From Atrina japonica (Eukaryota > Mollusca > Bivalvia > Pterioida > Pinnidae), in the NCBI GenBank assembly GCA_030159075.1, contig BROG01000295.1, forward strand, positions 620,001 through 684,000: a stretch of DNA of 64,000 nucleotides. The letters are read 5' to 3'. The notes beneath the pieces were generated by a model. The model was not told the origin of the DNA. It saw only the letters and a program-made list of their open reading frames with translations, and searched no databases. Position 1 is the first letter of the stretch, and each line of letters opens with the position of its first letter. This document shows positions 1 through 11,610 of this stretch, one piece after another. The position numbers were made by a program, and so were the translations under genes.

Positions 1-59
1 GGTTAGTGACAAAGGAACAGATTTCACTTAGCTTGGAGTCAATCTATTGTCTTCAAAGT

Positions 60-262
60 TGATTTTTTCTTTCTTTTTGTTGACAATATTTCAGTTATAG
101 TTTTATTAGTTATCAGCTAATTTTCATCGGCGGCCAGTTTTTAATGGTGGAGGAGTCACAGAAGCAGGTTAGTGTACCCGGGAAGAGACCACTGAAAATC
201 CACCAGTAATCTAGTAAACTATCTCAAAAAAATCAGTTAAGGTTCCACCGGGGCTCCAACCC
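60..262 (-). repeat. SINE-like element, bivalve type
   Basis: Read on the minus strand, this stretch starts near a GGAGCCCCGGTGGAACC segment, passes a TCTTCCCGGGTACACTAAC block, and ends in ATAACTGAAATATTGTCAAC followed by an A-rich tail. The same order (a 'gatccctccCGGGTA'-like block, a 'ctgg' block, then ATAACTGAAA.TTGT) occurs in the clearer tRNA-derived SINE at 44589-44860, so I read it as a diverged or partial member of that group. The tRNA-like head is not well preserved here. Confidence 0.5.
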
Positions 263-593
263 AAACTTACTAGATCTTCAAATTTGGAAAAACTGAAAAT
301 ATGTATGTACAGAAATACACCATACCCATAAATGTCAAATTAGATGTACAGATAGGTATAAGATGGATATCAAGCTTAAAGAAACAGTTCAGTAAAGCTT
401 TGTCCTGACCTGTCAACTGAAATGATGAAATCTTCCAAATTTTCTGGATGACCTAATTTAGCTTTTTGAAGAGAGAAAGATTTTGCATACAGAAAAGTAC
501 CAATTGTACAGCACTTTAACTGAACTACATTTTATATCAAATCAGTAATACCGATATCAGTGAATTCCTACAGTACAGAAAAGCACTACTTTT

Positions 594-783
594 GATCACT
601 TCTAAAAGTAGGATTTAGGACAGATGCAATGTAGACATGGAACTTTTAGGACTTTTGAACATGTTTTTCACATCACACTCACAATTTTGATCACTTCTAA
701 AAGCAGGATTTAGGACAGATGCAATGTAGATATGGAACTTTTAGGACTTTTTAACATGCTTTTCACATCACACTCACAATTTT
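594..783. repeat. Direct duplication, about 95 bp x 2
   Basis: Two adjacent near-identical copies start with TTGATCACTTCTAAAAG and end with CACATCACACTCACAATTTT. They differ at a few positions (for example AAGTAGG against AAGCAGG, and GTAGACATGG against GTAGATATGG). This is a simple local tandem duplication with no coding potential. Confidence 0.85.
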
Positions 784-1671
784 AAGTCATACGATTGCGA
801 CCAATTTTGTTAAAGATAAAATTACGGTAGCAGTGTTCAAAAGACACAATTGTTACAGGTATATATATGACATTTTTCAAATTTCATTCAGCCACATGCA
901 TTTCATATAATTTATTGAATATTTAAATTTGTTGGCTTTATAAGAAAGGGATAACAAAACCTAAGGATGTATGCATGCTTTGTGCATGTTCCTATATACA
1001 TGTGTTTAGCTGACATTGGCAATGTACCTGTCGATCTTTCTGGTTTTTTTTATTGGTTCCGACTGTTCCTTTACGCTATTTGGATACATTTTATCAATCT
1101 GACAGACATTTTACAACAATGGATTTCAGAATTATTACATTAGTATAAATATTTTGTTGATAAATGTTGAACACCATAAATCAATGTATATCATAAATTC
1201 TTCATGTTTACAATTCTGAAAGAATGCAAGAGTTACCTCCCTTCAATGTACTTGCTTAATATCTGCTCTTTATAGCTTGTTAAATAAAGTTATAATGGAC
1301 ACTAGATAAACTTCTTTGGCAGTAAAAGTCAGTGTATAAAAATATGAACTGTCAGAACCTTACATTAAAATATGCACATAATGATTATAAAATTATGATA
1401 CATAAAGAAAGCATATTAGTATATTTACTCTTGAAGAAATAAGCCCTAGAATTTCCTTTATCACCCCATTTTCAATCAGAAGGTGTCCCATTTCATCGCT
1501 AGCTGAAAATTTCTCCCAGAACAACCATATACAAACAATTCAAAGTTTGGTGAATCTCTATTATCTTTAAAGTAACAATAGCATGTGTAAATTACATGTA
1601 GGGCTCAAAGTCAAATACAATTTAAAAATGGAAATTTTCACTCCAGTTTAATTTTCTCTCAAACGTAACAA
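784..1671. other. AT-rich non-coding stretch
   Basis: No convincing exon or mobile element was recognised. A weak minus-strand exon-like stretch at about 1436-1508 was considered and rejected (see the rejected list). Confidence 0.5.
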
Positions 1672-1873
1672 GACAGGCATTAGAATGGAACCCCCAGAGT
1701 CATCGTAAGAGGGGCAAGCCAAAAAACACACAGGCAAACAGACCTAAATTCAGACCTACAAAAAAAATTGGAAAAACTTGTACAGACAATAGCCAAAGAC
1801 AGGAAGAGGTGGAAAACCAGAACGGTCGCCCTATGTCCCCCTTGGGACGAAGTGGATTAAGTAAGTAAGTTGA
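1672..1873 (+). mobile_element. LINE 3' end (5'-truncated relic)
   Basis: The plus strand encodes the basic C-terminal tail of a non-LTR retrotransposon ORF2. An N-terminal piece reads EWNPQSHRKRGKPKNT. After a frame change it continues as a segment with IAKDRKRWKTRTVALCPPW and a stop at about 1858-1860. The 'WNPQ..RKRG.PKNTW...' and 'AKDR..W...V.ALC' motifs are the usual last residues of many invertebrate LINEs. It ends in a short (GTAA)n tail, GTAAGTAAGT, as expected for elements with microsatellite-like 3' ends. Only about 200 bp are left, so it is a dead, 5'-truncated insertion. The clade is not assigned. Confidence 0.75.
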
Positions 1874-2599
1874 TTTTCGCTATTTTCACCCTCAGATGAG
1901 GGCAAATTTAAAATGGAAGCAAAATCATCAAGCTAAATAACTGAAGCATGGACATGCCCGCCATCCATGAGACTGTGTTGAGTAAGGTCAAAACTAAGAC
2001 AGGTGAATATGTTTTGTCATGAAAGAGCAAAAATGGTCATGGGCAAAAAAGACCATGGGCAAAAATAACCAGGGGCGAAAATTTGCAGATATACAGTATT
2101 CCACACTGCAACTGTTCACAATTGACAGTACGGCTATATATAAGTCACATTTAAGTCAAATAACACATCCACTCTTAAAGGCATACAGGTTGTCATTTTG
2201 ATAAAAAAAAAATCCTGTGATTACACCGAAACGTTGATTAAAAAGATAAAAAGATATACTGCTGTAGAAATTGTTAACATATCATGCATATATTTCCTAG
2301 AATTAAATCTGACAATTGATATTCCTTGCATCCATTAAAGAATGTCTAATATTAATTTGTCATTGTTCAAATTTGACTTCTTTTCAAAAATTATAACATT
2401 ATAACAAATTTTTTGCAACTTTTAAGAATATTTTAATTGTATAAAACCTGAAATATTTAAAATTTTTAATACAAATGGAAAAACTCCATTTTGACTGCTT
2501 ATCGGCCTTTAAACTTGCAATATGAAGGTTATCTACCATGTAGCTTTCAAAGAATATTACAAAGCTTTAGTTTGATGTCTGTGCTCGTGTGAATGTCCA
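1874..2599. other. AT-rich non-coding stretch
   Basis: A small triplicated motif (GGGCAAAA with spacing of about 20 bp) lies at 2035-2080. No gene was recognised. The 60-codon frame starting at 2019 has no recognisable features. Confidence 0.4.
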
Positions 2600-2905
2600 T
2601 AAAAATGATGGATCCACCAAAACATAGAAGAAGAATTCCAAAAAGGGGTTTGTGTACAACACAATAAAAACTCCGTAAGGTTGAATAAATTGTATTTACG
2701 TAGAGCTTGTTGTTTACATGTTTCAGCTCCAAGCGGATCTACCATGTACAGTCTTTGTTCTGAAAGAATTGGAGCTGAAACATGTACAACAAGCTCTTAA
2801 ATACAATTTATTCAACCTTACAGAGTTTTTATTGTGTTGGACACAAACCCCCTTTTTGTTCTTTGTATCTATTATTTTGTGGACTCTGTATACCTTCGGT
2901 ATCCA
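2600..2905. repeat. Large inverted repeat (hairpin)
   Basis: The segment around 2642-2732 (GGGGTTTGTGTACAACACAA through CATGTTTCAGCTCC) is the near-perfect reverse complement of about 2769-2857 (GGAGCTGAAACATGTACAAC through ACACAAACCCCC), with a spacer of about 36 bp. Weaker pairing continues outwards to about 2600 and 2905. Short overlapping frames on both strands here translate to related peptides because the arms are copies, so they are not evidence of a protein. It could be a foldback MITE or an inverted duplication. Confidence 0.85.
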
Positions 2906-4045
2906 CGGTGAAGACTCCTACCGGATTATTTATACTGTCTACCTCCAGGGACGTTGTTACCTCAACCCCCTCTCTTAAAACATAGAAGAGTAAACTTACC
3001 CTTTAAACTTGATTTTCAACATATCCAGTGGGTTTGGAGTCATTCTCTCCTTAATTTTCCGTGTTTTTACTGGTTTATATTCCATTTTTACTCTCTGAAT
3101 TTTTAACACATTTTTTATTATTCACACACCTAATACACAAGGCTCAATACCAAACAAAAATCCATCAACCAAGTCTGAATGCTCAGAACTAGGAAATCCT
3201 ACATATTCTACCGTTTGTAGCTTCACAATGGTCCTAGTCTCCAAGTACAACACAAATATTAGATCTAAGCATACGATATATTAACCACTGTTTGGTATTT
3301 CATAAAACATAAATCCAAAACTCTATCACAGCAACGTAACTGTCAGTACATCCCCTATCAAGGTATACAATCCAATCGTAAAATTACGTTGTGATAGTCA
3401 TACCTGTAACGACATTTTGTAGCAAGTCACAGAAAACAATTTGTGTTTAATGGATCAGTACATAGATCGTAACACCTGAACTTAAATCTCAGCAATTATA
3501 ATGAACAGTATCAGTCCAAGCATGTATTTAAATCAAGATGGGAATTGAATTGGACCCAAAATGCACATATTAAAATAAACCTTTCAATGAATCACATCTA
3601 TTGAACATACAACCAGGTTTAAAAGCAATTGTAATCCACTTTCAATGCAAAAAGAAATAACAAGATTCGCAATCTGTTTGCAGCATTAATCTATTGTAAA
3701 TAGACGTCTTATGCTGTAATCCACGGTAAGTCGCCTTCAAGCTGTGATACTTCCGTTCCTATTGAAAGATACGTGGATGAACACCGAAAGCTTTGGGTAA
3801 CTCTACACAAGGATGCTTTCCACATGTCGTGTATGAACATAGAAGAACACGTTACGTAATACCTGCATAATGCAAACTTACATTAAATTTTGATCTTTTG
3901 TCAAAGTATCAATGGCTTTTGATACATTTACTATATATACATTTTATGTATATGTAGGTATTATCTACTTAATATTATGTTGCCATCAGAATCATCAATT
4001 TGAATTGGTTATAACGCTTAGTGTCAAAGTGTCTTTCTGTTGAGA
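2906..4045. other. Non-coding stretch
   Basis: A donor-like site (CACG|GTAAGTC at about 3731) and an acceptor-like site (CTGTTTGCAG near 3681) flank a stretch with stops in all three frames, so no coding exon is called. Nothing else was recognised. Confidence 0.4.
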
Positions 4046-5818
4046 AAGGTAGGTAGGTATGGCATAAAGTAGATAAGTTTGGCACAAGGTAGGTAGGTAT
4101 AGAACAAGGTAGAAAGGTGTGGCATAAGATGGGTAATTAGGGCACAAGGTAGGCAAGTTTGGCACAAGGTAGGTAAGTATGGCAAAAGGTAGGTAGGTGT
4201 GGCAAAAGGTAGGTAGGTGTGGCAAAAGGTAGATAAGTGTGGCAGAGGGTAGGTAGATAGAGCACATGGTAGATAAGTGTGGCACAGGGTAGGTAGAGCA
4301 CAAGGTGGATATGTGTGGCAAATGGTAAGTAAGTATGGTACAAGGTTGGTAAGTTTGGTACAAAATAGGTAAGTGTGACAAAAGGTAGATAAATGTGGCA
4401 CAAAGTAGGTAGATAAAGCACATGGTAGATAAGTGTACCACAAGGTAGGTAGAGCACAAGGTGGATATGTGTGGCTAATGGTAGGTATGCATGGCACAAG
4501 GTAGATAGGTGTGGTATAGGATAGGTAAATGTGGCACAAGGTATGTAGGTATGGCACAAAGTAGTATAGATGTGGCAATATGGCATAAGGTAGATAAGTA
4601 TGGCACAAGGTAGGTAAATGTGGCACATGGTAGGTAGATGTGGCACATGGTAGGTGGGGTGGCACAAGACAGGTAATTGTGGCACAAGGTAAGTAGCTAT
4701 GGCACAAGGCAGGAAGGACTGACACAAGGTAGGTTTGTGTGGCACAAGGTAGGTAGGTATAGCACAAGGCAGGTAGGTATGGCACAAGGAAGGTAGGGGT
4801 GAAACAAGCTAGATAGGTGTGCCACAAGGTAGGTAGAGCACAAGCTGGATATGTGTTGCAAATGGTAGGTAAATATGGCACAAGGTAGGTAGGTTTGGTA
4901 CAAGATACGTAAGTGTGGCACAAGGTAGATAAGTGTGGCACAAGGTAGGTAGATACAGCACATGGTAGATAAGTGTGGCACAAGGTAGGTAGAGCACAAA
5001 GTGGGTATGTGTGGCATATGGTAGGTATGTATGGCACAAGGTAGATAGGTGTGGTACAAGATAGGTAAGTGTGGCACAAGGTATGTAGGTATGGCACAAA
5101 GTAGTATAGATGTGGCACAAGGTAGATAGATGAGGCATAAAATAATTAATTATGGCATAAGGTAGATAAGTATGGCACAAGGTAGGTAAATGTGGCACAT
5201 GGTATGTGGGGTGGCATAAGACAGGGAATTGTGGCACAAGGTAGGTAGGTATGGTACAAGGTAGGTAGGTATGGCACAAAGTAGATAGATGAGGCATAAA
5301 ATAATTAATTATGGCATAAGGTAGATAAGTGTGGCACAAGGTAGGTAAATGTGGCACATGGTAGGTAGATGTGGCACATGGTAGGTGGGGTGGCACAAGA
5401 CAGGTAATTGTGGTATAAGGTAGGTAGCTACGGCACCAGGCAGATAGGACTGGCACAAGGTAGGTTGATGCGGCACAAGGCAGGTAGGTATGGCACAAGG
5501 CAGTTAGGTATGGCACAAGGAAGGTAGGTAAGTAGGGCACAAGGTAGACAGGTGTAGCACAAGGTAGGTAAATGTGGCACAAGGTAGGTAAACATGGCAC
5601 AAGGTATGTCAGTGTCCCAAAAGGTAGGTAAATCTGGCATAAGGTAGATAGGTGTGGCACTAGATAGGTAAGTATGACACAAGGTAGGTAGGTGTGGCAC
5701 AAGGTAGGTAGGTATAGCACAAGGCAGGTAGGTATGGCACAAGGAAGGTAGGTATAGCATAAGGCAGATATATGTGGAACAAGATAGGTCAGTATGGAAT
5801 AAGGTGGGAAGGTGTGGT
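4046..5818. repeat. Minisatellite, 20-bp unit (about 88 copies)
   Basis: The core unit is GGCACAAGGTAGGTAGGTAT with many point variants and some shorter units (GGTAGAGCACAAGGT type). A higher-order repeat is visible: about 4390-4570 matches about 4930-5110, and a CATAAAATAATTAATTATGG block recurs at about 5137 and 5295. On the minus strand the unit has no stop in any frame, so all three frames stay open for 200-360 codons and give Tyr/Leu/Pro/Cys/His/Thr-rich repeats. I treat these as artefacts of the repeat, not genes. Confidence 0.95.
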
Positions 5819-6164
5819 ATTTACTTATTCTCTTCATGGAACTTATTATTGTGTAAAAATTTCATAGATACTCATGAAAACAAACATTTCAATTTCTATG
5901 GAATTCTACTGATTAAAGTTCCATAACTCTGTAACAGCATAAGTCAAAAATCGTAAAAATTGAAATATGCCTAGTCTACAGGTATTGGAACATTTTGTAA
6001 AAACACCAAAAAGCTTTGTGGAAACAAATTTGAGTTATTGTCAAACATATCTTTATGTGCTTAGTCTCCGTGGTATCAAACACTGTGTAAAACTTTGTAA
6101 GGAATTGTAAAAGCAAACTTGAGTTATTGTCAAACATGCCTAATTTTTATCAAAACATTATATA

Positions 6165-7135
6165 ATTATATACCCCTCTACACTTTCATTTCAGTCAGTG
6201 GGTATATATCCCTCTACGCTTTCATATTAGTCAGTGGGTACATACCCCTCTACACTTTCATATCAGTCAGTGGGTACATACCCATCTACACTTTCATATC
6301 AGTCAGTGGGTACATACCCCTCTACACTTTCATATTAGTCAGTGGGTATATATCCCTCTACACTTTCATATCAGTCAGTGGGTACATACCCATCTACACT
6401 TTCATATCAGTCAGTGGGTACATACCCCTATACACTTTCATATTAGTAAGTGGGTATATATCCCTCTATGCTTTCATATCAGTCAGTGGGTACATACCCA
6501 TCTACACTTTCATATCAGTCAGTGGGTACATACCCCTATACACTTTCATATTAGTAAGTGGGTATATATCCCTCTACGCTTTCATATCAGTCAGTGGGTA
6601 CATACCCCTTTCGCTTTCATATCAGTCAGTGGGTACATACCCCTCTACACTTTCATATCAGGCAGTGGGTATATATCCCTCTATACTTTCATATCAGTCA
6701 GTAGGTACAAACCCCTCTACACTTTCATATCAGTCAGTGGGTATATACCCCTCTACACTTTCATATTAGTCAGTGGGTACATACCCCTCTACACTTTCAT
6801 ATCAGTCAGTGGGTACATACCCCTCTACACTTTCATATCAGTCAGTGGGTATATACCCCTCTACGCTTTCATATCAGTCAGTGGGTATATACCCCTCTAC
6901 ACTTTCATATCAGTCAGTGGGTACATACCCATCTACACTTTCATATCAGTCAGTGGGTACAAACCCCTCTACACTTTCATATCAGTCAGTGGGTACATAC
7001 CCATCTACACTTTTATATCAGTCAGTGGGTACATACCCATCTACACTTTCCTATCAGTCAATGGGCATATACCCCTCTACACTTTCATATCAGTCAGTGG
7101 GTACATACCCTCTACATTTTTATATTAGTAAATGG
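6165..7135. repeat. Minisatellite, 36-bp unit (about 27 copies)
   Basis: The unit runs TATCAGTCAGTGGGTACATA followed by CCCCTCTACACTTTCA. The period of 36 is a multiple of 3, so the plus strand shows open frames of 140-216 codons with a 12-residue repeat (YQSVGTYPSTLS). The variants TATATCC/CATACCC and GTCAGTG/GTAAGTG alternate in blocks. No start-codon context or splice signals suggest translation. Confidence 0.95.
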
Positions 7136-8125
7136 GTATATACATTGTATGCCTTTTTACATTTTCATATCAGTTATTGGGTAAATACCCTTTAATACTT
7201 TAATATCAGTCTCTGGATATATACCCTTTTGTTTTCATATTAGTCAGTGGGTACATGTATATATACACTTCTATATTTTCATACCAGGTATTAGGTTCAT
7301 ATACACTTACACATATACCCATCTACACTTTCATGTCAGTCAGTGGGTATATACCCCTCTATGCTTTCATATCAGCCAATGGGTACATATACCCTTTTAT
7401 AATTATATTTTGATATCAGGTATTGGATATATATACTCTTTTACGTATTCATATCTGCCAGTGGGTATATATACCCTTTTATATTTTCATATCAGTTATT
7501 GGGTATATATACCCTTTTATTCTTTAATATCAGTCAGTGGGTATATATACCCTTTTATATTTTCATGTCAGTTATTTGGTATATATACCCTTTTATATTT
7601 TCATATCAATCAGTGGGTATATATACCCTTTTATATTTTCATATCAGTCAGTGGGTATATATACCCTTTTATATTTTCATATCAGTTATGGGGTATATAT
7701 ACCTTTTTATAATTTCATATCAGTCAGTGGTATATATACCGTTTTATACTTTCATATCAGCCAGTGGATATATATGACCTTCTATATTTTGATATCAGTT
7801 ATTGGGTATATATACGCTTTTACACTTTCATATCCTTTTATTGGGTCAGTTATATATATACCCTTTTATCCTTTTCATATCTTTCATATCAGTTATTGGG
7901 TATATATACCCTTTTATACTTTCATATCAGTTATTGGGTATATATATCCTTTTATACTTTCATATCAGTTATTGGGTATATATATCCTTTTATACTTTCA
8001 TATCAGTCAGTGAGTATATACATGCTTATACACTTTTATATCAGCCAGAGGGTATATCAACCCTTTTATATTTTCATCAGCCAGAGGATATATATACCTT
8101 TTTACATTTTCATGTTAGCAGGTAC
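7136..8125. repeat. Minisatellite, 38-bp derivative of the preceding array
   Basis: This continues the 36-bp array with a slightly longer unit: TATCAGTCAGTGGGTATATA, then TACCCTTTTATATTTTCA. The TCAGTCAGTGGGTA core is shared, so one array has shifted period along its length. The 38-bp period breaks the long frame, but overlapping frames of 90-158 codons remain. It ends in degenerate copies near 8125. Confidence 0.9.
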
Positions 8126-9577
8126 CAGTAAATACATTTTACATGTATACAGTTTTACAATATCTACACCAGTGATTTTCCATGATTGTGGGATCATGAA
8201 CGGAATCACGGAATCGGCAATGTGAAACTTTCTAAAATGTATTTTAAAAAATTTCTGTTTCCATGTGTTTTAAACATCATTTCTTAATTTATTGACAACT
8301 TCACTTAATTTCCATCATTTTATGTATTAAACTCTCATTATAGCGTGGGACATAGCCTACAGCACACCTGGCTTACATAACATCGAAAGAAAGGGCTTAC
8401 TCTTTTCCACTGTTGCAATATCACTGCCATGGCATCAGAAGTCATCTCAAATGAAAATAACATTCAAGGATTTATTAAACTATGTTTCGCAATGCTTTCT
8501 TCAATTACTTATCATACGTATCGATGTTTATAATTAATAGTATAATTTCACAATGTAAAACCACTCACAGCTTTTTAACGAAATACCTTGGACGCATACA
8601 TGTGATTCTTCCGGCGAGAGGAAAATCTCCCGATTTTTAGGGTCCCTTCCGCCCCTCCTGTCACATTTCTGAATCTGCCGTCATCGGATATTTCATGTAT
8701 CGTAAAAAAAAAATATATGAACAACACGTAAACTCCTCATAATTACTAATCAGCAAATGTCCGGTTATCAATCGATTGACACTTTTACAGATAAATGGCC
8801 TGTGGGCATGTTAATTATTGAGGGTGTTAATGATTATATAACACCGTTCCGTCCACTGATTGGTAGTTAATTGGCGATAAGACTAAGTCAAACTGTGTGT
8901 ATGTCATGTGACACAAGCTTGGATCATCGATGATTAGAAGCATGATTCCAGCCATCAAAAATAATTATTACAACATCTTAAGGTCTCAAAAGATACTTGT
9001 AATGTACTGCAACTAAAAAAATGACTAAAAAGTATCATTTTATTTATAATCAAGCATGCAAAGCATTTACCTCAAGGTCTGAATTGTCACAAAGCACATG
9101 TAATGGTAGATGTACTTCCAGAAGTAGTAAAAGAAACAGAAACGGACCAGACCGGACTGGTATTTAAATTATGGAAACTTTTTTTTTTTACATTATAAAC
9201 AAAGTTGTTAGCTTTTATTCAACTGGTACGTGTATAAACTTTAAAAATGCATGCATTTATATTAAAAAGGAATTCAGTTGGCTGAATAATTGAACAAAAC
9301 AAGGAAATCAATTAAAAGTTATAACATGCAAAAAAAAAAAAAGAAATTAAAAGATAAATGACAACAAAACGTCAATAAAAACGTTGATTAAAAATCTCCA
9401 GTTTTGAGACCAAACCTCAAGCTAAAAAATTAAAAATCTCCAGTTGTGGCATAGCAGTTGGACTGATTTTTATCACGTGTATGGGGAGAAATTTTTGTAA
9501 CAAAAACAAACGTGCTGAGCACACAATTGTTTACATCGAGTGACAGTGAGACGTCAATAAAGTTAAGAGAAAATATA
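8126..9577. other. Non-coding stretch, no gene recognised
   Basis: This stretch is mostly AT-rich. Local GC rises at about 8605-8670 (CGGCGAGAGGAAAATCTCCC to CCGCCCCTCC), but no open frame with splice sites was found on either strand. It contains short A and T runs. Confidence 0.4.
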
Positions 9578-9861
9578 TAAAGGGGTCATTTCACTGAGAA
9601 ATCTTCCCGGAAGACAGAGCTACGATCTCAGAATGTGGCTTGGTCGATGCAGGTCGTACGCAGTTGATGGAAGACTGAGGGTTGGTCACGCCTTGGTCAT
9701 CCATGGTTGTACATTGTCAAAGGAATGGTCTCCCCAACAAAGAGATCATTGCTAGGTTTTTTGACATGTCAAACAACTGAGCCTCAACCTGAAGTCGCAC
9801 AGAGCGTCGAAAGAGCAAACAAGGTCAAGGAAAGGACGCATTGGTCGAGAGACAATCAAGG

Positions 9862-10119
9862 CTAGAACAGGGATGAGCAAAGAACTGATTGTGCACATGG
9901 TTGTGCTGCTTGGGGCATACAGAGGTAGGAAGCTTCATCTCCTAGCTTTAGTTCCATCATGGGAGAGAACTGACCATAATGTACCCTCTGGCATTCATGT
10001 AGCCAGGGAGCAACCCAATATTTCTTTTTGGTATACTTCTTTCTCCTCATCTTCAGTATGGCTAGCATAACCAGAGTCTTACTGCAGTTGCAGGGCACGA
10101 TGCTGTAATAACATAGCAT
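9862..10119 (-). pseudogene. Harbinger transposase (HARBI1-like), N-terminal fragment
   Basis: This is an 85-codon minus-strand frame. Residues about 26-50 include the basic stretch RRKKYTKKK and YWVAPWL, matching the conserved '(R/K)rryWVrPWl...' start of Harbinger nucleases. GQFSPMMELKLGDEASY follows, corresponding to 'GQy..L..ELr.eD...f/y'. After that the similarity stops (MPQAAQPCAQ...), well before the DDE nuclease domain, so it is a remnant of a protein that is usually over 300 residues. A TATAAAAAGGCC motif on the same strand lies about 75 bp upstream of the ATG. Confidence 0.7.
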
Positions 10120-10192
10120 GGTGCAGAGTGATTGGGACCATGTTGTCCCTTCATAGGTTTGTCAAAAACTGATGGTTGGCCACTGTTCGCCA

Positions 10193-10205
10193 GGCCTTTT
10201 TATAC
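10193..10205 (-). promoter_or_regulatory. TATA-like box of the Harbinger relic
   Basis: The minus strand reads GTATAAAAAGGCC about 75 bp upstream of the transposase ATG at 10119, a usual distance for a core promoter inside a DNA transposon. This is inferred from sequence only. Confidence 0.4.
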
Positions 10206-10661
10206 TGTTGTAATGGGTCACACACAAATCTGGCGAAAGTGACAAATTTGTGCGTAGCTCAGATGAGAATCTGTCCAGAAATGATTGAGAATTAAGCGTA
10301 CAGAGCAATGCTAGAATGTTTATATCGCAGGCTAAATCATATTGATCGAGGGTACGTTGTAGGAGAGATTGAGCCTTGATCAGCAGACGTCTCGCACTTG
10401 CAAGGAAAAATTGCAGATTGGTCGAACAGAATGAGCCATGGTCGTGTTAAGATCGCATGAGATCAAGTGGACAGATGCAAGTAGAGTGTATGTAGTATCT
10501 ACAGAGTACATAGGATGCAGGTAGAGCATACACATTGAAGATTAAATGAGAGAACATCAAACATTGAGCATAAACAGAAAATAATGGGTTTAGGTTGCAC
10601 AAATTTTGCACGCAACTACAAGAAAACATAGCTGCCATCATAGTCGTGCATGGTGGTGTTT

Positions 10662-10662
<1 letters not shown>

Positions 10663-10732
<70 letters not shown>
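10663..10732. repeat. Homopolymer C tract, 70 nt
   Basis: An uninterrupted run of about 70 C lies 40 bp inside the right end of the Harbinger element. It is by far the longest G/C homopolymer in the window. It may be real slippage or an assembly artefact. Confidence 0.95.
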
Positions 10733-10733
<1 letters not shown>

Positions 10734-10995
10734 TGTGATTTTTCCAGATTGTACTCCGTGAAATGACCCCTTAAATTTCATTCATTTTTGCTTGCCTCTT
10801 TAAATAGATAACTGATATTGTATGGCAGACTAATGGTATCATTATGGGTGTGTATCATTAAATAATCTTTATCTGAAGTATATATTTTAGTTTTCATTTA
10901 ATGAAACGGGCAAAAAACGGAATTCACCAAATCTTGAAATGGAAAATCACTGGCCCTAAATATCACATCCACCAATGGGTATATATCTATAGATA

Positions 10996-11173
10996 CAGTG
11001 AAACTTGTAAATGACAACCTCCTTACGGACACAAAAAAACTGGTCTTTATTGGGAGGTGGTCTTAATATAGAGGTTGATTTGTACACAAATGATACTATT
11101 GGGGACAGCAAAAAATAGTCTTTGTGAGCAGGTGGTCTTTATACACAGGTGGTCACTTAAGCAGGTTGTACTG
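10996..11173 (+). mobile_element. MITE, CAGT-ended, TA target site (copy A)
   Basis: It starts TA|CAGTGAAACTTG and ends CAGGTTGTACTG|TA. The termini are imperfect inverted repeats (CAGT.AAAC.TG) flanked by TA, as in Tc1/mariner-class elements. The interior has GGTCTTTAT.GGGAGGTGGTC and ACTATTGGGGACAGCAAAAA. Copies B (24317-24494, opposite strand) and C (41316-41532) share the same interior. It has no coding capacity. Confidence 0.75.
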
Positions 11174-11179
11174 TACATG

Positions 11180-11610
<431 letters not shown>

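Larger units (their letters stand above)
9581..10771 (-). mobile_element. PIF/Harbinger DNA transposon relic
   Basis: The left end AGGGGTCATTTCAC.GAG (9581) and the right end GTGAAATGACCCCT (ending 10771) form terminal inverted repeats, 14 of 14 identical and then GAG. They are flanked on both sides by TAA (9578-9580 and 10772-10774), which is the TWA target duplication of PIF/Harbinger elements. The 1191-bp interior carries an N-terminal transposase fragment on the minus strand, a TATA-like sequence ahead of it, and a 70-nt C run. The catalytic DDE part of the transposase is missing, so the element could move only with help from another copy. It lies in the downstream part of the PDZ gene or beyond it. 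Confidence 0.85.

Noticed and set aside
1436..1508. Possible minus-strand exon 3 of the PDZ gene, reading SDEMGHLLIENGVIKE...
   Set aside because: The first acceptor (TTTTCAG) gives an in-frame stop when joined to exon 2. Only a second AG four bases later would work. The donor is weak and the peptide matches nothing I know.
3675..3735. Plus-strand exon between CTGTTTGCAG and CACG|GTAAGTC
   Set aside because: All three frames contain stops, so it cannot be a coding exon. A non-coding exon cannot be excluded but has no support.
4024..5837. Long minus-strand ORFs (364, 342 and 216 codons) rich in Tyr, Leu, Pro, Cys, His and Thr
   Set aside because: They lie entirely in a 20-bp minisatellite without stops in any minus frame, and all three frames are open together, so it is no evidence of coding.
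6119..8225. Plus-strand ORFs with 12-residue repeats (YQSVGTYPSTLS type)
   Set aside because: These follow from a 36-bp tandem unit. No splice sites, signal peptide or composition break supports a protein.
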